From contig NZ_JAALDK010000003.1 in the NCBI RefSeq assembly GCF_013366925.1, positions 621,356-685,355 of the forward strand: a stretch of 64,000 bases of DNA, written 5' to 3'. This stretch comes from Paraburkholderia youngii. GTDB lineage: Bacteria > Pseudomonadota > Gammaproteobacteria > Burkholderiales > Burkholderiaceae. The notes below the pieces were generated by a model that did not search any database, was not told the DNA's origin, and was given only the letters and a program-made list of their open reading frames with translations. Made by a program: the position numbers and the translations under genes. Positions 35,912-44,714 of this stretch are shown in pieces (position 1 is the first letter of the stretch; each line of letters opens with the position of its first letter).

Positions 35912-35998
35912 TCAAACAATAACACCCCGGACAAGGCGACGAATCTGCGTTCCTTCAGCAATCGCGTCAATTAGCTGGTTCTTTGTCATTTTGACCAT
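35912..35998 (-). pseudogene. HU-family DNA-binding protein, 5' fragment
   Basis: From ATG 35998 the minus strand reads MVKMTKNQLIDAIAEGTQ, the typical start of betaproteobacterial HU-like proteins, then departs from the family and stops after 28 codons. An IS6 end lies 29 bp upstream. It is a broken remnant. Confidence 0.5.
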
Positions 35999-36027
35999 AA
36001 TAGATTCTTTTGAGAGGCGCAGAACAG

Positions 36028-36247
36028 GGCATTGTCAACTTGTCGGCAGTGGCACGGACTACTGCGAAGAGTGTCAATCGCTCAGGAGACAGTCGACGGA
36101 TTTTGAGCGATGCCGGTGAATTCGCGCCACGCAGCGAATCGGGATGCGAGTTGTTTGCGATAGCGTGAAGCCCGTAGCAGGTGTCGCTTGAGCGCGAAGT
36201 GCTGCCGGATCAGGCCGAAGCTGGAGAGAAAAGCCTGCGTGCGCTTC
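36028..36247 (-). mobile_element. IS6-family copy D, 3' fragment
   Basis: Starts with the IS6 end GGCATTGTCAACTTGTCGGC and contains the last about 45 codons of the transposase seen whole in copy B, with a 2-bp insertion (GTGTCAATCGC) past the stop. It breaks off at GCGCTTC and is fused head-on to an unrelated IS6 transposase. Confidence 0.85.
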
Positions 36248-36780
36248 CCGAGTTCGTCAAACGCTGGAACCGCTTTGCTACACCTGCGGGTCGCTCGTGG
36301 CGAGTCGATGAGACCTGCCTGAAGATTCGCGGCAGGTGGGTCTACCTGTACCGGGCAGTGGATCGGGCTGGCCAGACGGTGGACTTCATGCTCAGAGCCC
36401 GACGCGACATGGTTGCGGCCAAAGCTTTTTTCAGCAAGACCATCAAGCGTCAAGGCCAGCCGCCGGAGACCATCACGCTCGACGGCTATGCCGCCTCGCA
36501 CCGCGCGGTGCGCGAAATGAAGACCGATGGTCTGCTGCCTGAAGAGACGAAGGTCCGGTCCTCAAATTATCTGAACAACGTGATCGAGCAAGACCATCGC
36601 CACATCAAGTCCAGAACGAACGTGATGCCTGGGTTCAAGCGATTCGGGAGCGCCGCGACCACGATTTCAGCAGTCGAGTTGACGCATCGCATTCACAAGG
36701 GACCGTTCGATCTCGCAAATCTCGGCCTCAAGGAGGCCGCTGCACCCGCCGTATGGAATGCGGTCCTGTTTGATCGATAA
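36248..36780 (+). pseudogene. IS6-family transposase (second type), C-terminal part
   Basis: Reads [96 protein letters not shown] and ends [10 protein letters not shown]. It has the DDE residues ([16 protein letters not shown]) but no N-terminal helix-turn-helix. The missing N-terminus matches the fragment at 61711-61937. The ORF opens artificially inside copy D at 36181. Confidence 0.82.
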
Positions 36781-37089
36781 GCTTTCCTACCTATATAAAC
36801 TTTCTCAACCCGCTTACCTATTTGCACCAGAACCCTCAGGATCTGGAGGATTGAACGCTTCAGCGGAATCGGCCTTGCCTTCCTTGTCGAGAGGAAGAGT
36901 GTGTCCTGTTTGGGACGTGCGCGACGTCAGCTTTCCGACAAATTTTGGGAATTTTGTTGCAACAGCACCGCAGCCGCGCTGGCCCGCACGACTTATTTGT
37001 AACCTCAGTTAGCCAAGAGTTTAAGTAAAGTACTTCATCGCTAGCATAGTCATTGCTTATAGAACACATCAGGTGAATGCAATGGAAAA
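36781..37089. other. 309-bp gap, nothing recognised
   Basis: AT-richer than the surroundings, with no supported ORF. It ends exactly at the TA where IS6 copy A begins. Confidence 0.4.
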
Positions 37090-37774
37090 TAGTCTCGCGG
37101 TTCGGTGGTATTTCCGGTTCCAACTTGGCCTGCGTGATATTGAAGAACTGCTGTTCGAGCGCGGTGTCGTTGTCAGTTACGAGACGATCCGCCGCTGGTG
37201 CGACAAATTCGGCGCGGGCTTCGCACATCGCGTCAAAGCTGCTCGCCGCAAGCCTGGGCGCACATGGCATCTGGACGAAGTCTTCGTTATGTTGCGCGGT
37301 GAGCCTTATCTGCTCTGGCGGGCAGTCGACCAGCACGGCGCCGAACTCGACATCCTGCTGCAGAAACATCGCGATAAGGCCGCAGCAAAGCGCTTCTTCA
37401 ACCGCGTGCTGGCCGCCTGTGCCGACGCGCCACGAAGGGTTGTCACCGATCAGCTTCGCAGCTACCCGGCAGCCAAGGCCGACATCCCCGAACTGGCAAA
37501 CATCAAACACGTCTTCGTCAAGGCTGTGGCCCGGGTGAACAACCGGGCAGAGAACAGTCATCAGCCTACGCGTGAACGTGAGCGGCGCATGCGCGGATTT
37601 CGTGACCCGAAGCGCACGCAGGCTTTTCTCTCCAGCTTCGGCCTGATCCGGCAGCACTTCGCGCTCAAGCGACACCTGCTACGGGCTTCACGCTATCGCA
37701 AACAACTCGCATCCCGATTCGCTGCGTGGCGCGAATTCACCGGCATCGCTCAAAATCCGTCGACTGTCTCCTGA
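37090..37774 (+). pseudogene. IS6-family transposase, copy A, N-terminally altered
   Basis: An open frame from 37073 supplies six foreign residues (MNAMEN) in front of SLAVRWYFRFQLGLRDIEEL. Everything after that equals copy B, including catalytic TWHLDEVFVMLRGEP, DQLRSYPAAK and the C-terminal NNRAENSHQPTRERER. Loss of the first about 18 residues and of the left terminal repeat makes the element immobile. The protein might still fold. Confidence 0.82.
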
Positions 37775-37826
37775 GCGATTGACTCTTCGCAGTAGTCCGT
37801 GCCACTGCCGACAAGTTGACAATGCC
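37090..37826 (+). mobile_element. IS6-family copy A, 5'-truncated
   Basis: Identical to copy B from TAGTCTCGCG onward, ending with the IS6 repeat TTGACAATGCC at 37826. The left repeat and first codons are missing, and the break falls on the same TA where IS630 interrupts copy C. Confidence 0.88.
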
Positions 37827-38157
37827 CCGATAACTATCCTTCTCAGGCGTGGCCGCTTGCTCGCGGGTTCGCGCCGCACCTGCAAAGCCATCCGGAAGTG
37901 CATCGACGGCCGCCGGTACTGTCGCAATAAGGAGGCTGACCGGCGAGTACACCGAAATATATAGGACTGCGAGTAGAATTGCTGGAAGGGAGAGAGTATC
38001 CTACCGCCATCGTTCATCTGGGCTTTGCAAATCAAAACCCGTTGGCCTCCACCAATTCCGTCCGACCTCAGAGTCCTTAGGGCCTCGAATCGGACAGGCC
38101 ACGCGCGCCGCTGCGCTTGCCGTACCTCGTCGACCAACCAACCCGACACTGAACACG
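37827..38157. other. 331-bp leader of the M16 peptidase gene
   Basis: No supported ORF on the plus strand. A minus-strand frame (about 37829-37952: LLIATVPAAVDALPDGFAGA, then ARTREQAATPEK) looks like the tail of a membrane transporter but is too short to assign. A promoter for the peptidase is expected here. Confidence 0.35.
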
Positions 38158-41028
38158 ATGACCTCCTTCGAACACATCTCCAGTCACCCCATCCTGGATC
38201 TGCGCGCGCAGCTCGAGCAATACGTAGACCCCGCGTCCGGAGCACGTCATGTGCACTTGGCCAGCGACCAGGACGAATTCGCTTTCCTGGTTGGCTTTCC
38301 GACGGTTCCGCGAGCTAGCGACGGGCGTGCCCATATCCTCGAGCATCTTGCACTGTGCGGCTCCGAGCGTTTCCCGGTGGCGGCCCCGTTCTTCGCAATG
38401 CTGCGGCGCTCAACGGCGACTTTCATGAATGCGATGACGTACCCCGACCGCACGGTCTATCCGTTCGCGAGTACCGATCGCACCGACTTCTTCAATCTGC
38501 TCGACGTCTATCTTGACGCGACCTTTTTCCCCAAGCTGGATTACCTTAGCTTCCGTCAGGAGGGCTGGCGCCATTCCTTCAAGGACAATCGCCTAGTCCG
38601 TCAAGGCGTAGTGCTCAACGAGATGAAGGGCGCGTTTGGCAATCCACTGCGCGTCCTGTACTCCGCCCTCAACAAGGCTCTGTTCCCCGGAACGACCTAC
38701 GCCGAGAACTCCGGCGGCGACCCGCTAGTCATCCCGGAGCTTTCGCACGAAATGCTGCTGGAGTTCCACGCCAGCCACTACCACCCTTCGCAGGCGATGT
38801 TCATGAGCGCTGGTCGAATCGAGGCAAAGGAGATTCAGGCCAAGCTCGTTGAGCGCGTGCTCTCGCGCCGCACGGCACGGTGCCCAGCGCGCCGGCCAGA
38901 GCTGGCTGATGACTGGATAGCACCGCGCCGCGCTCAGGTCAGAGTACCGTCGGCTCAAGGGCGCCCTGACGAACATGGCCTGCAGCTCAGTTGGCGCTTC
39001 GGTGAATCCAGCGACCCGCTAGCCACTGCACGACTTCGGCTACTGACCCACGGCTTGCTTGGCGACGCCTCCGCGCCGGTGATGAAGGCCATGCAGTCGG
39101 CCGGCTTCGGTCGACCAAGCCAGATGAATTTCGTCGACAGCGGCCTCCGCCAGCTTGTGCTGCATATTGGCATGGAAGGATTGACCGAGGCACAGGTGGA
39201 GCGAGCTAACAGCTGTATCGAGCAAGCCCTCGAGGACGCCGCAACTGTCGGTGTTCCGGTGGATGTCCTCAAGACCGCACTGCGCGACATGCGCTTTGCA
39301 CAGCGCGAGATTCGGGGCGGCACCATCCCGGACGCACTACGCCGGTTGCTTGACGCAGTACCCTTGCTGATGAACGGAGGCGACGTCGCAGCGGCATTCG
39401 ATATCGAACCCGTGCTTCAGCACCTCGAGAAAGAGATTGCGGACCCAGCCTTCTTCAAGCGTGCCGTCCGTGAGCTGATCAATCACCCGAATCTTCTGGC
39501 CACACACGTGATTGCAGATGCCGACTTCGCGACTCTGCGCGAGGTGCAGGAAGCCAAGGCGCTAGCGCTGAGGGATCGCGAGTTGAGCGACGACGAGCGT
39601 CGCCAGATCGGCGCCGAGGAGGCCGCTCTGGCCGAACACCGCAAGGCTCGAAGCAACACCGATGTACTGCCTTGCTTCCAGGCGAGCGAACTCAGGCGTG
39701 AGCCCATCGCGTTCCCAGAGATTCAACATCAGCACAGCTCGATTAGCGTCGTCGGTGCCGCCACCAACGGCATCACCTATGCGACCACGCTTTTCGATCT
39801 GAGCACGGCCCAGAATGACGATTGGCCCTGGCTATCCCTGTACGCCGACATCGTGCCGAAGCTCGGGACTGGTAGTTTGGGATTTGAAGAAGCGGGCCGT
39901 TGGCGCCAGCGTCAGGTGTCCTCGTTATCAATGACGCTGGACACCGTGGTGGAGGCCGGTCGCACGAGCCTGACGCCGCAACTGAACGTTCATGCCTCCG
40001 CGCTGACTGAGGACGAAGCCGGAATCCCCTCCGCCATCGCGGCGTGGACCTTGGTGCCGCGATTCGATGAACTCGACCGCATCTCGTTTTTGACCAAAGC
40101 GCGCGTCGCCCGTAAAGTCAATGGCTTGGCAGCGGCGGCCGACCGGTACGCTTCGCTGGCCGCGGCCGCGCCCTACTCGATTCGTCGGCAATTTGCCCAC
40201 AGCGTGCACGGCTTAGCCTCTCTGCCATTCGTCGCCGCGCTAGGCAAGATGCTGGAGTCGCCGGAGGGCGTTCAAGCTATCGCCGACCACCTGAAGCGCA
40301 TTCACCAACTGTTGCTGGAGGTGCCTAATCGCGTCATTTGGGTTGGCCTAAACGGATCGCCGCTCGAGGCCTCGAAGGCATTGGACCTGCGCCCCTCTCG
40401 GGCGGGAAGGCTCGGTGCATCTGACGCGATCTCACGTTCTCATGAAGTCGCCAACGTGGCCTTGCGTGTGGCAAGCCAGGTGAACCATTGCCACATTGCA
40501 TGGGCCGCGCCTAGTTTCGAGCATCCCGATACTGCGCCTCTCGCCGTGGCCGCCAAGCTCCTGACCCATCTTGCGCTGCACCGCAAGCTACGCGAAGAGG
40601 GTGGAGCCTACGGCGGCTGGGCCAGATATAGCGCGGCGGATGGCCTTTTTACGATGAGTTCGTTTCGCGATCCCCGGCTGGCGGGCACCTACGCGGATTT
40701 CACGGGCTCGGTGCGTGAAATCCAAGACGCAAGCTTGAGCCAACAGACCCTCGACGAGGCCATCGTCTCAGTCATCAAGCAACTCGACAAACCCCGGGCA
40801 CCATATGCCCTCGCCAGTGCAGCCGATCGTTCGGAGCGTCGCGGTGTGACGCAGGAGATGCGCCGAGCCTTCCGCCAACAAGTGCTCGCTTGCACTGTGA
40901 TGCAAGTCAAGGAGGCGCTCGCTCGCTGGCTATCCCCGCAAGCGGCTAGCCGTGCCGCCGCTGTGGGAAATGCAAACCAGGATCTCTGCGGAATGGCTGT
41001 GATCGAGGTAGCTGACCTTGTGAATTGA
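38158..41028 (+). CDS. M16-family zinc metallopeptidase, presequence protease/insulinase type
   Basis: 956 residues from ATG 38158 (the frame is open from 37849, but family similarity begins at TSFEHISSHPILDLRAQLEQ). The inverted zinc motif HILEHLALCGS (HxxEH) lies at about residue 60, NEMKGAFGNPLRVLYSALNK carries the distal Glu region, and REEGGAYGGWARY near residue 825 supplies the R/Y substrate residues of the C-terminal half. The PreP group degrades targeting peptides and other short unstructured peptides. No signal peptide is visible, so it should act in the cytoplasm. It lies between two IS6 copies in direct orientation (A and B). Confidence 0.9.
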   Translation: MTSFEHISSHPILDLRAQLEQYVDPASGARHVHLASDQDEFAFLVGFPTVPRASDGRAHILEHLALCGSERFPVAAPFFAMLRRSTATFMNAMTYPDRTVYPFASTDRTDFFNLLDVYLDATFFPKLDYLSFRQEGWRHSFKDNRLVRQGVVLNEMKGAFGNPLRVLYSALNKALFPGTTYAENSGGDPLVIPELSHEMLLEFHASHYHPSQAMFMSAGRIEAKEIQAKLVERVLSRRTARCPARRPELADDWIAPRRAQVRVPSAQGRPDEHGLQLSWRFGESSDPLATARLRLLTHGLLGDASAPVMKAMQSAGFGRPSQMNFVDSGLRQLVLHIGMEGLTEAQVERANSCIEQALEDAATVGVPVDVLKTALRDMRFAQREIRGGTIPDALRRLLDAVPLLMNGGDVAAAFDIEPVLQHLEKEIADPAFFKRAVRELINHPNLLATHVIADADFATLREVQEAKALALRDRELSDDERRQIGAEEAALAEHRKARSNTDVLPCFQASELRREPIAFPEIQHQHSSISVVGAATNGITYATTLFDLSTAQNDDWPWLSLYADIVPKLGTGSLGFEEAGRWRQRQVSSLSMTLDTVVEAGRTSLTPQLNVHASALTEDEAGIPSAIAAWTLVPRFDELDRISFLTKARVARKVNGLAAAADRYASLAAAAPYSIRRQFAHSVHGLASLPFVAALGKMLESPEGVQAIADHLKRIHQLLLEVPNRVIWVGLNGSPLEASKALDLRPSRAGRLGASDAISRSHEVANVALRVASQVNHCHIAWAAPSFEHPDTAPLAVAAKLLTHLALHRKLREEGGAYGGWARYSAADGLFTMSSFRDPRLAGTYADFTGSVREIQDASLSQQTLDEAIVSVIKQLDKPRAPYALASAADRSERRGVTQEMRRAFRQQVLACTVMQVKEALARWLSPQAASRAAAVGNANQDLCGMAVIEVADLVN

Positions 41029-41122
41029 TTCAAGTGATTGCGGGTTTTCCGAAGGGGCGGAATTTGTGCGTGCACGGAAATCTCTTATAGTTATCCATGA
41101 ACCGCAGCTGCCTGAACCGGCC

Positions 41123-41149
41123 GCAAAGCCTTGCCCGGCAAGGCTTTGC
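41123..41149. terminator. perfect 13-bp palindromic hairpin
   Basis: GCAAAGCCTTGCC followed after one base by GGCAAGGCTTTGC. There is no U-run on either side, so it may be a bidirectional hairpin between the convergent M16 gene and the minus-strand small gene, and not a classic intrinsic terminator. Confidence 0.45.
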
Positions 41150-41166
41150 ATTATCAATGAATGGGT

Positions 41167-41379
41167 TCAGAAAACGAACTGCTCATGCCCGTTGTGCAGC
41201 CGGTCCAGCAGTGCGAGGTTCAGCAGCCGCAAAGCACTGAGCATGCGCTGGCAGTCGGCCGGCTCGATGCGGTCCTTCAGGTCCAGCCAGAACGACATCG
41301 ACTCGGCCATCTCCATCACGTCGAACATCCAGTCCTCCAGTGCGCCCGGATCTACCGGCAAGGTTGTCGGCTTATCCAT
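41167..41379 (-). CDS. 70-aa hypothetical protein
   Basis: From ATG 41379: MDKPTTLPVDPGALEDWMFD, then VMEMAESMSFWLDLKDRIEP, ADCQRMLSALRLLNLALLD. It is acidic and largely helical. No family is recognised. The upstream 41380-41600 carries a related-looking ORF broken across frames (DYWLTELETVCDALGFVAH in one frame, LHAYLRIQLGTAPEEARGEV in another), suggesting a two-gene accessory cassette in which the first gene has decayed. Confidence 0.5.
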   Translation of the reverse strand: MDKPTTLPVDPGALEDWMFDVMEMAESMSFWLDLKDRIEPADCQRMLSALRLLNLALLDRLHNGHEQFVF

Positions 41380-41600
41380 GGCGGACCTCCCCGCGGGCTT
41401 CTTCGGGCGCGGTGCCCAGCTGGATGCGCAGGTAGGCATGCAGCACGTGCAACGTTCACAAGATGCCCCGGATGGCCTTGCTGTGCGCAGACCTGATGGG
41501 CCACGAAGCCCAGCGCATCGCACACGGTTTCGAGTTCCGTCAGCCAGTAGTCGCCCACGGGGTGGGCGGCCTGTAAAATTGCTTTCGGCCATGATTTCAC
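41380..41600 (-). pseudogene. frameshifted small ORF upstream of the 70-aa gene
   Basis: Minus strand from about 41592 (MAESNFTG) shows sensible segments in two frames, DYWLTELETVCDALGFVAHQ and MLHAYLRIQLGTAPEEARGE, ending just before the next ATG. At least one frameshift is needed to join them. No family is recognised. Confidence 0.4.
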
Positions 41601-41646
41601 CTGTCGGATAGGTGGGTTGCGGTCAGGCTCGCCTTGGTGTCTCACC

Positions 41647-42448
41647 GGCACTGTCACGATGAAGAAAAGAAAATCGCTTTATCACGGCCACCGGTTCCCG
41701 GCGGCAATCATTAGTCTCGCGGTTCGGTGGTATTTCCGGTTCCAACTTGGCCTGCGTGATATTGAAGAACTGCTGTTCGAGCGCGGTGTCGTTGTCAGTT
41801 ACGAGACGATCCGCCGCTGGTGCGACAAATTCGGCGCGGGCTTCGCACATCGCGTCAAAGCTGCTCGCCGCAAGCCTGGGCGCACATGGCATCTGGACGA
41901 AGTCTTCGTTATGTTGCGCGGTGAGCCTTATCTGCTCTGGCGGGCAGTCGACCAGCACGGCGCCGAACTCGACATCCTGCTGCAGAAACATCGCGATAAG
42001 GCCGCAGCAAAGCGCTTCTTCAACCGCGTGCTGGCCGCCTGTGCCGACGCGCCACGAAGGGTTGTCACCGATCAGCTTCGCAGCTACCCGGCAGCCAAGG
42101 CCGACATCCCCGAACTGGCAAACATCAAACACGTCTTCGTCAAGGCTGTGGCCCGGGTGAACAACCGGGCAGAGAACAGTCATCAGCCTACGCGTGAACG
42201 TGAGCGGCGCATGCGCGGATTTCGTGACCCGAAGCGCACGCAGGCTTTTCTCTCCAGCTTCGGCCTGATCCGGCAGCACTTCGCGCTCAAGCGACACCTG
42301 CTACGGGCTTCACGCTATCGCAAACAACTCGCATCCCGATTCGCTGCGTGGCGCGAATTCACCGGCATCGCTCAAAATCCGTCGACTGTCTCCTGAGCGA
42401 TTGACTCTTCGCAGTAGTCCGTGCCACTGCCGACAAGTTGACAATGCC
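41647..42448 (+). mobile_element. IS6-family copy B, complete
   Basis: 802 bp between GGCACTGTCA (41647-41656) and TGACAATGCC (42439-42448). The 8 bp on either side do not match, so no target duplication is left. This is usual for IS6 after cointegrate resolution or recombination. Confidence 0.9.
41659..42396 (+). CDS. IS6-family transposase, full length
   Basis: 245 residues from ATG 41659: MKKRKSLYHGHRFPAAIISL, helix-turn-helix (GVVVSYETIRRWCDKFGAGF), and the DDE domain with TWHLDEVFVML, VVTDQLRSYPAAK and NNRAENSHQPTR (Glu). The [20 protein letters not shown] segment and the C-terminal [14 protein letters not shown] match the IS6 group common in Burkholderia and Alphaproteobacteria. It is the only intact copy here and could mobilise or fuse replicons. 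Confidence 0.92.
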   Translation: MKKRKSLYHGHRFPAAIISLAVRWYFRFQLGLRDIEELLFERGVVVSYETIRRWCDKFGAGFAHRVKAARRKPGRTWHLDEVFVMLRGEPYLLWRAVDQHGAELDILLQKHRDKAAAKRFFNRVLAACADAPRRVVTDQLRSYPAAKADIPELANIKHVFVKAVARVNNRAENSHQPTRERERRMRGFRDPKRTQAFLSSFGLIRQHFALKRHLLRASRYRKQLASRFAAWREFTGIAQNPSTVS

Positions 42449-42453
42449 CCGAT

Positions 42454-42732
42454 CTGGCCTTCGACCCTGAGAAAGGCAAGCCGGACGAGCGTCCTGCGGC
42501 TATTTTTCTCTTCGACGACGTGCTCACGCGTGGCGCCCACTTCGCTGCAGCAGCCCGAAAACTTCGCGAAGTATTCGGCGACGTGCCGGTGATTGGCTGC
42601 TTCATCGCGCGCACCGTCATTCCGAACCCGTTTGACGATATCGACATCGACGACCTTCTTTTACGTCTTCCCGGCCCTTCGGGAGGCGCGCAATCTCATG
42701 AAAAAGGGCACCGAGGTGCCCTTTTTTGCTGA
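42454..42732 (+). pseudogene. phosphoribosyltransferase-like protein, C-terminal fragment
   Basis: Directly after IS6 copy B: LAFDPEKGKPDERPAAIFLF, DDVLTRGAHFAAAARKLREV and GDVPVIGCFIARTVIPNPFD. DDVLTRGAHF is a type I PRTase PRPP-binding loop. The N-terminus was removed by the IS6. The domain ends near 42660; the remaining frame runs through the terminator. A ComF-like or mobile-element PRTase is likely. Confidence 0.7.
42701..42727 (+). terminator. rho-independent terminator
   Basis: AAAAAGGGCACC-GA-GGTGCCC followed by TTTTTT: an 8-bp GC-rich stem with A-run before and T-run after. It terminates the phosphoribosyltransferase-like gene and separates it from the downstream toxin-antitoxin cassette. 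Confidence 0.88.
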
Positions 42733-42891
42733 TGCGGTTGATTGCCGCTCTCACGTAGACAGGTGTTATGTCCAACCGCCGCGACGCTCAAAAATACCCC
42801 GACCCCCACTTTACAGTAAAATGGGTTGGCGTACAATAATTGTAGGTGCCCCAATACCGTTGCCGGCGCAAGCCGGCCCTATGGAGTGACG

Positions 42892-43191
42892 ATGCAACCC
42901 GTACAGATGACCCCAGCCGAACGCGCGGCGCTCGAGCGCCTGGTCGAGCACGCACGCGGCGACACCGGCCAGAGCCGGCGCGTGGCCGACTTCCTGCTGG
43001 CCTGGTGGAACGCCGGCCAGTGCGGCAGCTACGACCTCACGACCGCATGGGGCGTGGACGACACCATTATGGACGATATGTGCGTGGTGTTCCGCCTCGC
43101 CTCGCGGGCGAACAGCTATCCCGAGACGCTGGGCTGCGGCCCGCAGTTCGAGGCCATCGTGCGCGCATGGCGTCCCAAACTCGTTGAGTGA
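42892..43191 (+). CDS. DUF7673-like small protein
   Basis: 99 residues from ATG 42892 (TGGAGTG upstream): MQPVQMTPAERAALERLVEH, ARGDTGQSRRVADFLLAWWN, AGQCGSYDLTTAWGVDDTIM, YPETLGCGPQFEAIVRAWRP. Such proteins are found on plasmids and integrative elements in proteobacteria; the role is unknown. It lies 7 bp before the antitoxin gene in an operon-like arrangement. Confidence 0.72.
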   Translation: MQPVQMTPAERAALERLVEHARGDTGQSRRVADFLLAWWNAGQCGSYDLTTAWGVDDTIMDDMCVVFRLASRANSYPETLGCGPQFEAIVRAWRPKLVE

Positions 43192-43198
43192 GATCCAC

Positions 43199-43654
43199 AT
43201 GGCAACCGAAACCATCGACCAGAAGACCCTTACGCAGCTCGTGGAAGCCGGCGCCGTGCGCGCGGCGCATGTCGTCGGCCACGGCAACGGCTGGACGCTT
43301 GCGGCCAAGTACGGCCTGACCGAGCGTTTCCTGTCGGCCAAGCGCGGCGACGTGCGCGTGTTCCGCAAGCTCGAAACGCTCGTGAGTTTCCTGCGCGACA
43401 TGGGTATCAGCCGCTTCGACGTGGACGCGGCCGGCTTCGATCCTGACTCGATCGAGCGCACCACGCGGCCCGACCGATCGGCCGCGCTGAAGGAGGCGCA
43501 CGCCGCACGCGCCTATGACAAGTGGTTCCGCGAGCAGGTGCAGGAGTCGATGGACGACCCGCGCCCGAACGTGCCGCACGCGCAGGTGCAGCAGGAGATG
43601 GCAGAGAAGAAGGCGGCATTGCGCAGGCGGCTCGCACGCGGGGCTAAATCTTGA
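43199..43654 (+). CDS. antitoxin of a RelE/ParE-type module, two-domain
   Basis: 151 residues. The N-terminal part (about 1-75: LTQLVEAGAVRAAHVVGHGN, LAAKYGLTERFLSAKRGDVR, FRKLETLVSFLRDMGISRF) looks like a DNA-binding or regulatory domain known from plasmid-borne proteins. The C-terminal part (YDKWFREQVQESMDDPRPNV PHAQVQQEM) is the StbD/PaaA2-like antitoxin segment that wraps around ParE/RelE toxins. Its TGA overlaps the toxin start (TTGA), so the pair is translationally coupled. It should neutralise the toxin and autoregulate the operon. Confidence 0.8.
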   Translation: MATETIDQKTLTQLVEAGAVRAAHVVGHGNGWTLAAKYGLTERFLSAKRGDVRVFRKLETLVSFLRDMGISRFDVDAAGFDPDSIERTTRPDRSAALKEAHAARAYDKWFREQVQESMDDPRPNVPHAQVQQEMAEKKAALRRRLARGAKS

Positions 43655-43944
43655 TCGTGGAGTGGCGCGCGAAGGCGCGCGAGAAACGGCACAGAATCTT
43701 TGATTACATTGCGGCCGACAACCCGGTTGCCGCGCTTGAGCTGGACGATGAAATCGAGCGGAAAACCGACGTCTTGCCCGAGCATCCCGAACTGTACCGT
43801 GCCGGCCGTGTGCGCGGCACGCGCGAAATGGTGCTGGGGCCGAACTACATTCTGGTCTACCGGGTATTGAAGCAGGCCGGCATCATCGAAATCGTGCAGA
43901 TCGTCGGCGCACGGCAGGACTACCAAAAGGGGAAGCGAAAATGA
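43651..43944 (+). CDS. RelE/ParE-family toxin
   Basis: 97 residues: MIVEWRAKAREKRHRIFDYI, ADNPVAALELDDEIERKTDV, LPEHPELYRAGRVRGTREMV, NYILVYRVLKQAGIIEIVQI, VGARQDY. The fold signature (basic N-terminal helices, RxGRVRGTRE, yILVYRv, I-rVlHaRQ-like ending) marks the ParE/RelE superfamily. It is likely a gyrase poison or a ribosome-dependent RNase. TTG start inside the antitoxin stop. Confidence 0.88.
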   Translation: MIVEWRAKAREKRHRIFDYIAADNPVAALELDDEIERKTDVLPEHPELYRAGRVRGTREMVLGPNYILVYRVLKQAGIIEIVQIVGARQDYQKGKRK

Positions 43945-43977
43945 TGCTGATTGGCGGGTTGCTGTATGTTTTCGGGC

Positions 43978-44712
43978 GGCATTGTCAACTTGTCGGCAGT
44001 GGCACGGACTACCGCGAAGAGTCAATCGCTCAGGAGACAGTCGACGGATTTTGAGCGATGCCGGTGAATTCGCGCCACGCAGCGAATCGGGATGCGAGTT
44101 GTTTGCGATAGCGTGAAGCCCGTAGCAGGTGTCGCTTGAGCGCGAAGTGCTGCCGGATCAGGCCGAAGCTGGAGAGAAAAGCCTGCGTGCGCTTCGGGTC
44201 ATGAAATCCGCGCATGCGCCGCTCACGTTCACGCGTAGGCTGATGACTGTTCTCTGCCCGGTTGTTCACCCGGGCCACAGCCTTGACGAAGACGTGTTTG
44301 ATGTTTGCCAGTTCGGGGATGTCGGCCTTGGCTGCCGGGTAGCTGCGAAGCTGATCGGTGACAACCCTTCGTGGCGCGTCGGCACAGGCGGCCAGCACGC
44401 GGTTGAAGAAGCGCTTTGCTGCGGCCTTATCGCGATGTTTCTGCAGCAGGATGTCGAGTTCGGCGCCGTGCTGGTCGACTGCCCGCCAGAGCAGATAAGG
44501 CTCACCGCGCAACATAACGAAGACTTCGTCCAGATGCCATGTGCGCCCAGGCTTGCGGCGAGCAGCTTTGACGCGATGTGCGAAGCCCGCGCCGAATTTG
44601 TCGCACCAGCGGCGGATCGTCTCGTAACTGACAACGACACCGCGCTCGAACAGCAGTTCTTCAATATCACGCAGGCCAAGTTGGAACCGGAAATACCACC
44701 GAACCGCGAGAC
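43978..44712 (-). mobile_element. IS6-family copy C, cut by IS630
   Basis: Minus-strand copy with end GGCATTGTCAACTTGTCGGC at 43978. Sequence equals copy B up to the TA at 44713-44714 where IS630 copy 2 begins. The 5' rest of the IS6 is not on the other side of the IS630. Confidence 0.88.
44030..44712 (-). pseudogene. IS6-family transposase, copy C, missing its start
   Basis: Frame from SLAVRWYFRFQLGLRDIEEL to TGIAQNPSTVS, identical to copy B apart from single changes (GFHDPKRTQ for GFRDPKRTQ). The N-terminal about 18 codons are absent because of IS630 and a later rearrangement. Confidence 0.85.
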
Positions 44713-44714
44713 TA

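Noticed and set aside
36181..36247. N-terminal residues of the 36181-36780 ORF as part of a transposase
   Set aside because: They are antisense IS6 copy D sequence; the transposase similarity starts at about 36248.
41123..41149. Hairpin as a tRNA or attachment site
   Set aside because: No tRNA fold and no integrase next to it; it is a simple palindrome.
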